From Megasphaera lornae (GTDB taxonomy: Bacteria > Bacillota > Negativicutes > Veillonellales > Megasphaeraceae): a stretch of DNA of 64,000 nucleotides. The stretch is taken from NCBI RefSeq assembly GCF_000214495.1, contig NZ_AFIJ01000045.1, forward strand, positions 50,467 through 114,466, given 5' to 3'. The notes beneath the pieces were generated by a model. It saw only the letters and a program-made list of their open reading frames with translations, had not been told where the DNA came from and made no database searches. Shown here in pieces: positions 8,733 to 18,100 of this stretch (positions are counted from its first letter, which is position 1; each line of letters opens with the position of its first letter). The position numbers were made by a program, and so were the translations under genes.

Positions 8733-9043
8733 CAGCCTTCAATCTTTTCAATAACAACCTTGGTAAACGGTTGACGATGACCTTGACGACGACGATAATT
8801 GGATTTCGCCTTATACTTGAACACCAGGATTTTCTTTTCTTTTCCTTGTTTCAGTACCTTGGCGGTAACTTTGGCACCTTCTACAACAGGCGTACCGATC
8901 TTGACATCACCGTCTTTTACAACGGCCAGCACTTGGTCAAAAACGACTTGAGAGTCTACTTCTCCGGCAACTTTTTCAATAAAAATATTATCGCCTTCCT
9001 GCACACGATACTGTTTGCCGCCGGTTTTAATAATAGCGTACAT
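8732..9043 (-). CDS. rplU: 50S ribosomal protein L21
   Basis: Large-subunit protein that binds 23S rRNA. The 103 residues match the family length and show [14 protein letters not shown] at the start and the basic [10 protein letters not shown] stretch near the C-terminus. I chose the ATG at 9043 because AGGAGGT lies at the right distance; an in-frame GTG three codons earlier falls within the SD spacing. It is the first gene of the L21-Prp-L27 operon, preceded by a roughly 95-base leader. Confidence 0.97.
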   Translation of the reverse strand: MYAIIKTGGKQYRVQEGDNIFIEKVAGEVDSQVVFDQVLAVVKDGDVKIGTPVVEGAKVTAKVLKQGKEKKILVFKYKAKSNYRRRQGHRQPFTKVVIEKIEG

Positions 9044-9138
9044 GAGTGACACCTCCTCTTAATATACTCGCTGAATACGGCGCCTTACGGACTTATGAGC
9101 CTCTTCATGCGGCTTATCACAGCCACTTATGCTACGAC
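9044..9138 (-). promoter_or_regulatory. Probable L21 leader RNA
   Basis: The mRNA leader between the predicted start point and rplU is about 95 bases and contains short complementary segments (GTGGCTGTGATAAGCCGC and others). It occupies the place of the L21 leader known in Firmicutes, thought to let L21 repress its own operon. I recognise it by position and general look; an Rfam L21_leader covariance search would settle it. Confidence 0.5.
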
Positions 9139-9144
9139 TATTTC

Positions 9145-9173
9145 AGTTTAACAAAATTTCCGCATAATAGCAA
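9145..9173 (-). promoter_or_regulatory. Promoter of rplU-prp-rpmA
   Basis: On the minus strand TTGCTA (9168-9173) and TAAACT (9145-9150) are separated by 17 bases. Confidence 0.6.
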
Positions 9174-9218
9174 GAAAAAATTTAAATTATTTACCCCGCC
9201 TTTTCCCGGCTTCTCCGG

Positions 9219-9935
9219 TCAGCGTAAAGCAGGACTTTTCAACTTCTTTTCACTCCATTGTTCCACATAACTGTATAGTAAATCTTCCAAAAATTGCAGC
9301 CCTTTTTCCTGCAAATGAATAATCTGCCGTTGTCCCCACCGATATGTCAACAGTGTTTGCCACATCTGTCGTACCGACTCCGGTACGTCGACTTCCGCCT
9401 GTTCCGCAGACAACGTTTCGCCGACATAATACAGCCCGCGATTTTCCCGTCTGCCCGTGCAAGTAACCCGAAGTCGCTGCGTATCCGGATAAAACCCGGC
9501 CAGACCGACCAATTGCCAACCGGCAATAATCGTAACAATGCGCGGATCTTTATAAGCAAAGGCCGCCGTATATTGCAATAACAACCGATACACGGCGCGG
9601 TCCGCTACCGTCGGCGGCACTAATACCGACAGCATTTCCAAAAATATTTGCGAGTAAATAAATCGTTCCCACGTCAACTCCCGTATAGCGGCATTCGAGC
9701 GACACTCAAATTCTCCCATAAGCAAAATATCCCCCTGCGCCGCCGCCGAAAAAGAAATTTTCCCCAACGGCGTAATCGCCGCCGTCGTCTGTTTGTGCCG
9801 ACGATACAGCACCCGCACCAATCCCTTTTCCACGGTATAAATCGTCACCACCTGCGATTGTCCCGTACGCCGCAGTTTAATAACAATCCCTTCATAATTT
9901 TCACTTTTTTGTGTCCACCGCTTGTATGCTTTCAT
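9219..9935 (-). CDS. recO: DNA repair protein RecO
   Basis: Mediator that helps load RecA at single-strand gaps with RecF and RecR. The roughly 238-residue protein has the N-terminal OB-fold start (YEGIVIKLRRTGQSQVVTIYT) and a helical C-terminal domain. The Cys pairs forming a zinc site in many RecO proteins are not visible; only a lone Cys (VTCTGRRE) remains. I start it at the ATG encoding MKAYKRWTQKSENYEG because the family begins just before this motif. That start overlaps corC by 35 bases and has only a weak SD, so it is uncertain by a few codons. Last gene of the operon. Confidence 0.85.
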   Translation of the reverse strand: MKAYKRWTQKSENYEGIVIKLRRTGQSQVVTIYTVEKGLVRVLYRRHKQTTAAITPLGKISFSAAAQGDILLMGEFECRSNAAIRELTWERFIYSQIFLEMLSVLVPPTVADRAVYRLLLQYTAAFAYKDPRIVTIIAGWQLVGLAGFYPDTQRLRVTCTGRRENRGLYYVGETLSAEQAEVDVPESVRQMWQTLLTYRWGQRQIIHLQEKGLQFLEDLLYSYVEQWSEKKLKSPALR

Positions 9936-11256
9936 TCTCTTCGGCCCGCTTTTCCTGTTCCTTCTTTTTATCCGGTACGGCCTGCAACCGTGCAATGCGG
10001 AAACGCCGTACTTCCGATACGGAAAATCGATACTCGCCGATCCGTACCCGATCGCCTACCGACGGCGTATGCCCCAACAAATTAAATACATAGCCGCCTA
10101 TGGTATCCGTATCTACATCTTCTTCCACCGGAATATGCAATAATTCCGCCACATCTTCCAATAAGACGGTACCGTCAAATTCATAGGCGCCGTCGGCTAA
10201 CGGCTGAATTTCTTCTTTTTCCGCCGTATGTTCATTCCGAATGTTACCGACCAATTCTTCCAAAATATCTTCCAGCCCGATAAGCCCCACCGTACTGCCG
10301 TATTCATCTACGACAATCGCCAAATACGTGCGCCTTGTACGCATGAGCTGTAACAACTTGGATACGGGCATAATTTCGGGAATCATCAAAATCGGTCGTT
10401 TAATTAACCGCAAATTGCTGCGTTTATGAATATATACTTCCATGACATCTTTAATATGAACCAAGCCTAAAATGTGATCCTTATCTTCCGCACACAACGG
10501 ATACCGCGTATGCCGCGATTGCCGAATAATCTCCAAATGTCGCGCCATTGTATCTTCCGTATACAGGCATACCATATCTTGCCGCGGCACCATAATTTCT
10601 TTGGCCAGCCGATCGGCAAAATCGAACACATTATCAATTAATTCGCTTTCCACTTGATCAATTTTTCCCTCTTTATGACTGGCCGTCACTAAGAGTCGAA
10701 TCTCGTCTTCCGAATGTGCCATATCCGTTTCATTCGTCATCCGTAAATGCCACCGCCGAAAAATACCGTGACTCACGGCCAGCCCTGTATACAACAAAGG
10801 GTATAGCAGCCATTGCAACCCTGTAATAAACGGACTGACCATTTTCAGCGTAGCCGCCGCCCGTTCCAGGCCGACGGATTTGGGCATCAATTCGCCGAAT
10901 ACCCATAAAAACGAAACGGCAACCACCAACACGGCACACACCCCGAAAACGCCGATTGCCGGACTCGGACCATACGCACACAGCGGGCCGTACATCTGTC
11001 GCAACACTTGCACCAACAACGCGCCGGCCGCCAGTATGCTGCCGACCATCCCGAACTGTGCCGCCCCTAAAAATAATTCCGGCTTTTCATACAACGCCAT
11101 CATCCGCGCGGCCTTTTCGTCCCCTTCTCGTGCCGCGTCTTCCCAGTATTCCCGCCGTAATTGCACAAAAGAAAATTTTCCCATCACGCACCAGGCACTG
11201 ACCGATACACACAACAAAAAGCCGAGCACGTACGGCCATACGATTTGTCCTTCCAT
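9901..11256 (-). CDS. HlyC/CorC (CNNM) family membrane protein with CBS pair
   Basis: The 451 residues have an N-terminal DUF21/CNNM membrane domain with four hydrophobic segments (about residues 8-28, 65-85, 98-120, 140-160), a tandem CBS domain (about 215-335, including IMVPRQDMVCLY and VDEYGSTVGLIGLEDILEE), and a C-terminal CorC_HlyC transporter-associated domain (about 350-430). Relatives are linked to magnesium or cobalt efflux, although the older name is haemolysin. It lies between era (12-base gap) and recO (overlapping), in the same operon. The metal and direction of transport are not determinable here. Confidence 0.9.
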   Translation of the reverse strand: MEGQIVWPYVLGFLLCVSVSAWCVMGKFSFVQLRREYWEDAAREGDEKAARMMALYEKPELFLGAAQFGMVGSILAAGALLVQVLRQMYGPLCAYGPSPAIGVFGVCAVLVVAVSFLWVFGELMPKSVGLERAAATLKMVSPFITGLQWLLYPLLYTGLAVSHGIFRRWHLRMTNETDMAHSEDEIRLLVTASHKEGKIDQVESELIDNVFDFADRLAKEIMVPRQDMVCLYTEDTMARHLEIIRQSRHTRYPLCAEDKDHILGLVHIKDVMEVYIHKRSNLRLIKRPILMIPEIMPVSKLLQLMRTRRTYLAIVVDEYGSTVGLIGLEDILEELVGNIRNEHTAEKEEIQPLADGAYEFDGTVLLEDVAELLHIPVEEDVDTDTIGGYVFNLLGHTPSVGDRVRIGEYRFSVSEVRRFRIARLQAVPDKKKEQEKRAEENESIQAVDTKK

Positions 11257-11268
11257 GTACGCGTACTC

Positions 11269-12167
11269 CTATTCCTCGTGATAGCCGAATTCCCGCAGAG
11301 CCGACGCTTTATTCCGCCAGTCGGCCTTGATTTTTACCCAAATATCCAAAAATACGGACGAGCCCAACAAATTTTCAATTTCCTGTCGCGCCGCCTGTCC
11401 CACCTCTTTTAAAACACTGCCGTTTTTACCGATAACAATCCGTTTTTGCGAATTTCGTTCCACATACACGGTGGCCCGAATATAGACCTTATTTTTTCCC
11501 GTTTTTTCATTTCGTCTACATACACGGCAATAGCATGCGGAATTTCCTCCCGTAACGACAGCAGTAATTTTTCTCGAATAATTTCCGCCGCCAACACCCG
11601 TTCCGGCTGATCCGTAACCATGTCTTCCGGAAAATATTGCGGTCCCGGCGGCAATATCTTTTTCAATTCGCCCATCACGGTCGCCACATTATCACCCGTA
11701 CGTGCAGAAACGGGAATAATCCCGGCAAACGGATACACCGAACGGTACTCCGTTATTTTTTGTAAAATCTCCGCTTTCGTCAACAAATCCACTTTATTAA
11801 TGAGTAAAAAAACCGGCACCTTACAAGCGTTTAATTTTTCCGCCACAAACAGATCGCCGGGCCCTTTTTTCTCATTTCCCGCCACTAAAAACAAGACGGC
11901 ATCAATATCCCGCAACGATTGATACGCCGCCGCATCCATATATTCGCCCAATTTGTGTTTCGGCTTGTGGATCCCCGGCGTATCCAAAAAAACAATTTGA
12001 CCGGCCGCATCCGTATAAATACAAAGAATCCGATTGCGTGTGGTTTGTGCCTTGTCCGATACAATCGACACTTTTTGTCGCACTATATAATTAATTAACG
12101 TAGATTTTCCTACATTCGGGCGCCCTACAACCGCCACAAACCCGGACAAAAACTGATTTTCTTCCAT
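11269..12167 (-). pseudogene. era: GTPase Era, broken by one-base homopolymer deletion
   Basis: Ribosome-assembly GTPase that binds the 3' end of 16S rRNA. The N-terminal part (start at 12167) has all G motifs: GRPNVGKST (P-loop), DTPGIHKPKHKLGEYM, and NKVD. At a run of six T on the plus strand (11492-11497) the frame breaks after DEMKKREK, giving a 252-residue protein that would stop at 11409 without its KH RNA-binding domain. The rest follows in another frame to 11269 ([22 protein letters not shown], the KH domain). One additional A in the coding strand restores a normal protein of about 300 residues. Era is generally essential, so an error in the sequence is the simplest explanation. Confidence 0.88.
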
Positions 12168-12182
12168 GCCTGCTCCTCTTCC

Positions 12183-12575
12183 TTACAACAAATTAAACCC
12201 GAACGGCAATAATTCCGCCAAAGGCACAATCGTATACGCCGTCTCATTTTTTCCCAAAATCACCAGCGGCACATTAAACTCCGCCAATACTTGCCGACAC
12301 GCGCCGCACGGCGGCGTATAGTGCTCTTCATTGCCCACAATCGCCACGGCCGTAAATTCCCGACAACCGGCCGCCACGGCATGCGTCATCGCGTTGCGTT
12401 CCGCACAAATCGTAAGACCGTAAGACGCATTTTCCACATTGCACCCCGTATATACCATGCCGTCCGTTCCCAATACGGCCGCTCCGACAGAAAAGCGGGA
12501 ATACGGAGCGTACGAACGAACGCGTACGGCGCGGGCGGCCGCCAACAAACGCCGACAAATCACATCATCAATCAT
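12183..12575 (-). CDS. cdd: Cytidine deaminase
   Basis: Zinc enzyme converting cytidine and deoxycytidine to uridine and deoxyuridine in pyrimidine salvage. The 130-residue length is that of the tetrameric class. Zinc ligands are visible: the Cys and catalytic Glu in CAERNAMTHA (about residue 55) and the two Cys in PPCGACRQVL (about 88-95). The N-terminal YAPYSRFSVGAAV segment is the substrate-binding signature. Its start overlaps ybeY by four bases, and era follows 15 bases after its stop, as in many Firmicutes. Confidence 0.97.
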   Translation of the reverse strand: MIDDVICRRLLAAARAVRVRSYAPYSRFSVGAAVLGTDGMVYTGCNVENASYGLTICAERNAMTHAVAAGCREFTAVAIVGNEEHYTPPCGACRQVLAEFNVPLVILGKNETAYTIVPLAELLPFGFNLL

Positions 12576-13045
12576 AACGTTTCTCCTTCGCGCACATAGC
12601 CCAAGCGGCGCAAAATAAACTCTTCTTCGCCGCGCATTTCCGCCTTATCTTCTGGTTCCATATGATCATATCCTAAAATATGCAGCATGCCGTGAATCGT
12701 TAAATACGCCAACTCCCGTTCAAAAGAATGACCGTATTCCGCCGCCTGCTCCGCCACCTTTTCCAAGGAAATAATAATATCTCCCAACAACGCCGTATCC
12801 GGTCCGTCGTAGCCGTCGTCCTCCCCCTCATTTAACGCAAAAGACAACACATCCGTCGGCCGATCGATATGCCGATATTGTTTATTCAACGCATGAATAT
12901 ATTCATTATGACACAATAAAATACTGATTTCCGCCTTCGGTCCCAGCCCGTATACCAACGCCGCTTCACTGCAAACCCGTGTAATAATTTTTTCATAAGC
13001 GTCCTGCTGAAAAGACGCTTCTTCATAAGTAATCGTAATATTCAT
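12572..13045 (-). CDS. ybeY: Endoribonuclease YbeY
   Basis: Metal-dependent single-strand RNase involved in 16S rRNA 3' maturation and ribosome quality control. The 157 residues contain the diagnostic histidine motif HGMLHILGYDH near residue 117 (HGxLHxxGYDH in the family), preceded by RPTDVLSFAL and GDIIIS, which line the active site. It overlaps phoH upstream and cdd downstream by ATGA-type four-base overlaps, so phoH-ybeY-cdd are tightly coupled. Confidence 0.97.
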   Translation of the reverse strand: MNITITYEEASFQQDAYEKIITRVCSEAALVYGLGPKAEISILLCHNEYIHALNKQYRHIDRPTDVLSFALNEGEDDGYDGPDTALLGDIIISLEKVAEQAAEYGHSFERELAYLTIHGMLHILGYDHMEPEDKAEMRGEEEFILRRLGYVREGETL

Positions 13046-14016
13046 CCTCTGCGTTCCTCCTCGCGATTTTCATTAAACGTTTCATAGGCCCGAATAATGC
13101 GGGAAACCATATCATGGCGCACAACATCTGCGGCGGAAAAATGAACCATCCCGATGCCCGCGACTTGTGCCAACACCCGTTCCGCCTCGACCAATCCCGA
13201 CTTGCCGGCGTCCGGCAAGTCAATTTGCGACGTATCGCCGTTAATAACAAAACGGGAATGATTGCCCATACGCGTTAAAAACATTTTCATCTGTTCCCGG
13301 GTCGTATTCTGCGCTTCATCCAAAATCACAAAGGCATGTTCCAAGGTTCGCCCGCGCATATACGCCAACGGCGCTACTTCTATAATCGTCCGGGAGGCTA
13401 ATTTCCGATACTGCTCCGCACCGAACACATCCGTCAGCGCATCGTACAGCGGTCGTAAATACGGATCTATCTTTTCTTGTAAATCTCCCGGCAAAAATCC
13501 CAGTTTTTCTCCCGCTTCCACGGCCGGACGGGTCAGTACAATACGCTCGACCTCATGATTTTTTAAATAAAAGGCGCCCAGCGCCACTGCCAAATACGTT
13601 TTTCCCGTACCTGCCGGCCCGATGCCGAAAGTCACGGCATGCCGACGAACGGCATCGGCATACGCCTTTTGCCCCAGGGTCTTCGGCTTAATCCGCCGCC
13701 CCCGCGCCGAAATACTGATCGTATCACTATACAGCGCCTGCAACTGCGCGCCCGCGCCGCGCCGCAACATCGACACGATATACCGCACATGTTGCCCCGT
13801 AATATACGTATGTTCCCGATACAAATACTGCAACATCGCCAACGTTTCCGCCGCTAACGCCGTCTCCGCCGCCTCGCCCTGCAGCAGAATGTCCATCCCC
13901 CGCACGACCATATGACAAGCCGGCAACAAGTGCTGCAACAGCCGCAAAAACTCGTCGTTTCGGCCCAAAATCTCCCGTAATTCCTCTACTTCCGCACAGT
14001 TAATCCGGTTCTCCAT
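13042..14016 (-). CDS. phoH: PhoH-like ATPase
   Basis: Cytoplasmic ATPase of the PhoH family, often encoded next to ybeY and thought to act in RNA metabolism. The 324 residues have a Walker A motif (GPAGTGKTYLA, about residues 137-147), a Walker B (FVILDEAQNT, about 232-241), and a GDTSQIDLP motif. A short N-terminal helical region of about 100 residues precedes the ATPase core. Its start overlaps the end of yhcC by 17 bases and its stop overlaps ybeY by four. Confidence 0.95.
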   Translation of the reverse strand: MENRINCAEVEELREILGRNDEFLRLLQHLLPACHMVVRGMDILLQGEAAETALAAETLAMLQYLYREHTYITGQHVRYIVSMLRRGAGAQLQALYSDTISISARGRRIKPKTLGQKAYADAVRRHAVTFGIGPAGTGKTYLAVALGAFYLKNHEVERIVLTRPAVEAGEKLGFLPGDLQEKIDPYLRPLYDALTDVFGAEQYRKLASRTIIEVAPLAYMRGRTLEHAFVILDEAQNTTREQMKMFLTRMGNHSRFVINGDTSQIDLPDAGKSGLVEAERVLAQVAGIGMVHFSAADVVRHDMVSRIIRAYETFNENREEERRG

Positions 14017-14989
14017 CCTTTTTACTCGACTCCTCTTCTGTCGCTACCCATTTGCGCACCGCTTTTCCATGTAAATACGTGCATAACTTCCCCTGCCACG
14101 TGTGTCGCTGTACCAGCGCTTCGTCAATCATATCGCGCACCTTCCACCAACCCATGCCCCAATTCGCCGTTTCCGCCGCTTCCTTGGGAACGCGGCCGAC
14201 CAACCGCTGAAACACGATATCCGGGCGCGTATATTCTAAAAAAGACACGGCGCGTCGCACATATTCCTCGCAGGGCCACAAGCGAATCCGCCCTTCTTTG
14301 TACCACGTCGCCATGGGCGTCCCCTTGACAATATACAAGGCGTGCAACTTTACTTCCTGATTCGGCAACGCGGAAATAATTTTGGCCGTCTCTATCGTAT
14401 CCGCCTCCGTGTCCCACGGCAAATCCAAAATCACATGCGTACACACCCGAAAGCCATAAGGGCGCACCATAAGCAGCGCATCAATATATTCCGCTACCGT
14501 ATGCCCCCTATTGATGCGCTCCAACGTCTTATAATTCGCCGTTTGCAACCCGAATTCCAAACAAATATCCACCCCGTATTGCTGTTGAATCTCCGCCAAA
14601 ATATCCAAATACGCCGGATGAATACAATCCGGCCGGGTCGCAACGGCCAGGCCCACAATAGAATCCGTACACGCCGCCTGCAAAAACGTGCGAAACGCCG
14701 CCGGAGAAAGATAGGTATTCGTAAAATTCTGAAAATACGCAATAAACTTCTTCGCCTTATACTTCGGCTGAATATGGGCAATGTTCGCCGCAATTTGTCG
14801 GGCCACCGAAACCGATGCCGGTAAATTTTCATAGCCCGCCCCGATGGAGCCGCAAAATACACACCCCTTATACCCTAACGTACCGTCCCGATTCGGACAA
14901 GTGTCGGGAATACTGATCGGCAATTTATATACCTTTTCCCCATATTTTTCTTTTAAATACGTGGAATACACTCTATATCGTTCGTTCAT
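14000..14989 (-). CDS. Radical SAM protein, YhcC/TIGR01212 family
   Basis: Predicted [4Fe-4S] S-adenosylmethionine radical enzyme of unknown substrate. The 329 residues carry the family's spaced cluster motif, DTCPNRDGTLGYKGCVFC near residue 30: the first Cys lies far from the other two, unlike the usual CxxxCxxC. The core barrel follows with LEFGLQTAN and THVILDLPWDT. It is the first gene of a seven-gene operon that includes phoH, ybeY, cdd, era, corC and recO, and a clear promoter precedes it. Confidence 0.9.
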   Translation of the reverse strand: MNERYRVYSTYLKEKYGEKVYKLPISIPDTCPNRDGTLGYKGCVFCGSIGAGYENLPASVSVARQIAANIAHIQPKYKAKKFIAYFQNFTNTYLSPAAFRTFLQAACTDSIVGLAVATRPDCIHPAYLDILAEIQQQYGVDICLEFGLQTANYKTLERINRGHTVAEYIDALLMVRPYGFRVCTHVILDLPWDTEADTIETAKIISALPNQEVKLHALYIVKGTPMATWYKEGRIRLWPCEEYVRRAVSFLEYTRPDIVFQRLVGRVPKEAAETANWGMGWWKVRDMIDEALVQRHTWQGKLCTYLHGKAVRKWVATEEESSKKDGEPD

Positions 14990-15051
14990 ACCGCTCCTGA
15001 AACTATTACGCCCTCTACTGCCGAGTGCGTAAAAATTAATTTTTTTACTTC

Positions 15052-15081
15052 ATTATACTACATCACGCCTACTGTAGCCAA
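15052..15081 (-). promoter_or_regulatory. Promoter of the yhcC-phoH-ybeY-cdd-era-corC-recO operon
   Basis: On the minus strand TTGGCT (15076-15081) and TATAAT (15052-15057) are 18 bases apart, about 60 bases upstream of the first gene. Every downstream junction is an overlap or a gap of at most 15 bases. Confidence 0.65.
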
Positions 15082-15085
15082 CGTA

Positions 15086-15123
15086 TAAAAAAACAGGAGC
15101 CGCCGGCCGGGCCGCAGCTCCTG
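15086..15123 (-). terminator. Terminator of the first adhesin gene
   Basis: CAGGAGC and GCTCCTG pair across a GC-rich 16-base interior and are followed on the minus strand by seven U, 18 bases after the adhesin stop. Confidence 0.88.
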
Positions 15124-15140
15124 AAAAAACGCTCTTTTTT

Positions 15141-18100
15141 TTACAACTTTCCTACACGTACACGGGTAATCGCCGCTTCACCGTTCTCCTTACGGGAAAT
15201 AACCGCCACATGAACCCGTTCCAATTCCGGCGCAAACGTCCGCAACAAGGTGCCGTCTATTTCCTTGCCCTGTTGTACGGCCGCATATAACATCGTCGCA
15301 ATTTCATACCGGGTTTTCACCTTATTACCTTGCGCATACGCCGGTAATACGCCTTTGGCCACCAACGCTTGTACCGCCTGATAGGCCGCATGGTTTTCCG
15401 GCGTATCTAAAAATAACGCCGACGCCAACGGCGACACATCATGCCCTTCATGCAAAGAAATGACCGCTTGTCGCAAAGCTTCCACTTCCGCCCGCAAATC
15501 CTGAATTTCTTTTGCCATGGCCACACGTGACGTGCTGATATGATTCAAATTGCCCTTACCGACTTTAAAACTCAGCCCTACATTCATCGCATCGGCACCG
15601 GAACCGATCGTGCCGCCGACACTGACCATGGAACTTTCACTCGGACGATAATACGCTCCCAACGCATACGCCTGATAATGCCCGTACGTGCCGTACGAAG
15701 CGGCTACATTCCATTTCGTATCGGGGTCAAAATCCAGCGGATGCAAAGCTGCCAAAGCGGCCGAACCTGCTGCCGCCGCTCCGACTTTTCCATCCGTTGC
15801 GGCCGCCGCTTCCTGCATCATCCGATACACTTGCCCGCCGTTAACCGCATCCCGACTTTGGGCGGCAATACGTCCGTCAGCCACACCTAAAATCTTATGA
15901 TCACCATTATGCAAGCCGTCATTTTTCAAGGATACCGTATTTTCGCCCGCAGTAATCGTGATGCCGGCAGCTGTGGTGACGGTCTTATTGCCGTCTTTGT
16001 CCGTAACCGTCGTTCCCGAATCATTGATGACAGTGCTTGTGGTTTCTTCTTTATTACCATTTTTAACGGTTTTAGTAAACGTAGCACTTTCCAAACCGGT
16101 GAGATTCTTGTCCAACGCAACCGTATAGTCTTTGCCGCCGGCCGTATTCGGTCCTTCTGTAACGACTATATTCGTTCCTTTTGTCACCGTCGTTTGTTTC
16201 GCCGATCCGCTTACTACCTTTTCCACAGCTGCTTTCAACTGGTCTTCCGTAGCGGCACGACCGCTGACAATGTTCGCGCCGTCCCATGTCGTATTGGAAA
16301 GTCCCGTAATCGTACTCTTGCCGTCTTTACCATTATCGGCGGACGCCTCTCCATTGATGGTTACATTTCCGGCTTTTATTGTATTTCCCAATCCCACCGT
16401 ATACGTAGTAACACCTGTTTTGTTATCCTTCTCCGATTTTACCGTAATACCTGTATCACCACCTTTAATATCTACTTTCGAGCCGGCATTGTCGGCAACA
16501 TCCTTAATTTTTGCCGCCACACGCTTCAATTGCGCCACGTTCACCGCATCTGTATCTTCCGTACCGGCGGCAACTCCCGTAATTTGGCGAGTTATCCCCT
16601 TTTCCGCATCGCCGACCGATACGGCGGCAGCTGTCGATTTCCAGGGATACAGGCTGTTATTAATAGCGGTTTGTGATTCTTCGTATGTCTTTTGTTTCTC
16701 CGTTAAAGTTGCTTTTAATTTATTTAATTCGTGTTTCAACTTACTCTTCTTATCCGCATTTTCACCGGCAATACACATCTTACCGCATACGTTTTCGATA
16801 GCCGTAACCTCTTGCTGTTTAGCGTCAACGGCTTGCTTCGCTTGCTCATAAGCGGTTTTAGCGGCAATATATTTTTCTGCCAACGGTTTAAGTGCCGCAC
16901 TGTTGCCAAGGGCTGCCGCCGCGCCCGCTTCGTCAAGGACTTTGCCCGTTGCCACATCGTAACCGAAGGCGCCTTTATCCCGTTTAGCAATAGAACCGCT
17001 GCCCAAGGCAACGCCGCCTGCTTGTTCCACATGCGCATTATGACCGATAGCGACGACATCGGCTACGTTCGTTTCGGTTTCCTTATCTTGCGAACCCAGC
17101 AATACGCCGTGTTTAACCTTGGTCACTTTTTGCTTGTCACCCATGACCACGGTGGATTCGCTGTCGGTGGCCGTATTTTCAGAACCGATCATGGTCACAT
17201 GCTTACCGTTCGTTACCGTATTTTTATAGCCGTCTACCATATTAAATTCGCTGACTTTATTTTCCGTACCGGTCACGGTATTGTTGACACCGACCAATTG
17301 TGAATGACGTACATAATCCGCTACGTTTCCGCCGCCGATAGCCAGGACGGCACCGCCGGAATCATTCTCTTTAATCGACTTTTGTAATGCCGTTACCGTA
17401 TCTTCCCAAGTATTCAATGTCGTAAAACCACCGGGAGCACTGATATATTTATTCGAATTAGTAATCTTATTCCCGGCACCGTACACCAACGTGCCGTTGG
17501 CGTTTTCTACCGTATTGGCCACCCCCACAATGCTGTTTGCCACACCGGATGATCCGTTATGCCCTTTAGAACGAATGCTGTTCAACGAACCGACCACATT
17601 GGCGCCGAAATTTTGCGGTCCGTAGTCCCAACTATTCGTGCCGCCCTCACCGGTAAAATCTCCTGTAATAATAGAATAGGCACCGTACATATTAGCAAGA
17701 GCGCCTTTATTGTATGTATTCGTACCGATGGTCGTCATGCCGACAATATTGGCTTGCTCGTTCGTATCCTTAGTACTTTCCGTCATACTCTCCGTAATGT
17801 CGATACCGCCCATTTGATGGCCTTCAAAGGTATGATGTCCCAACTGAATACTTCCCGAACGGGCAAACGTATTCGTACCGATGGCGATACCGCCGGGCAC
17901 TTTATCCGCATTTTTCGGCAACGTATCTCCGCTTCCAAACCATCCCGGTTTATCAAAATTATCCGGCGTAAAGCTCAAGCCACGTTCCTGTTTACCGCTG
18001 CCGTTCAAGACCTTCGCATGTTTACCGATAGCGATACTCGCCAAATCCAGCCCGTTCGTCGTAATTAAGGTATTATCACCGATGGCGACACTGCCTTCAC

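Noticed and set aside
15897-17303. Plus-strand open frames over the first adhesin
   Set aside because: Antisense shadows of repeat DNA; no SD and Phe/Arg/Ser-rich composition.
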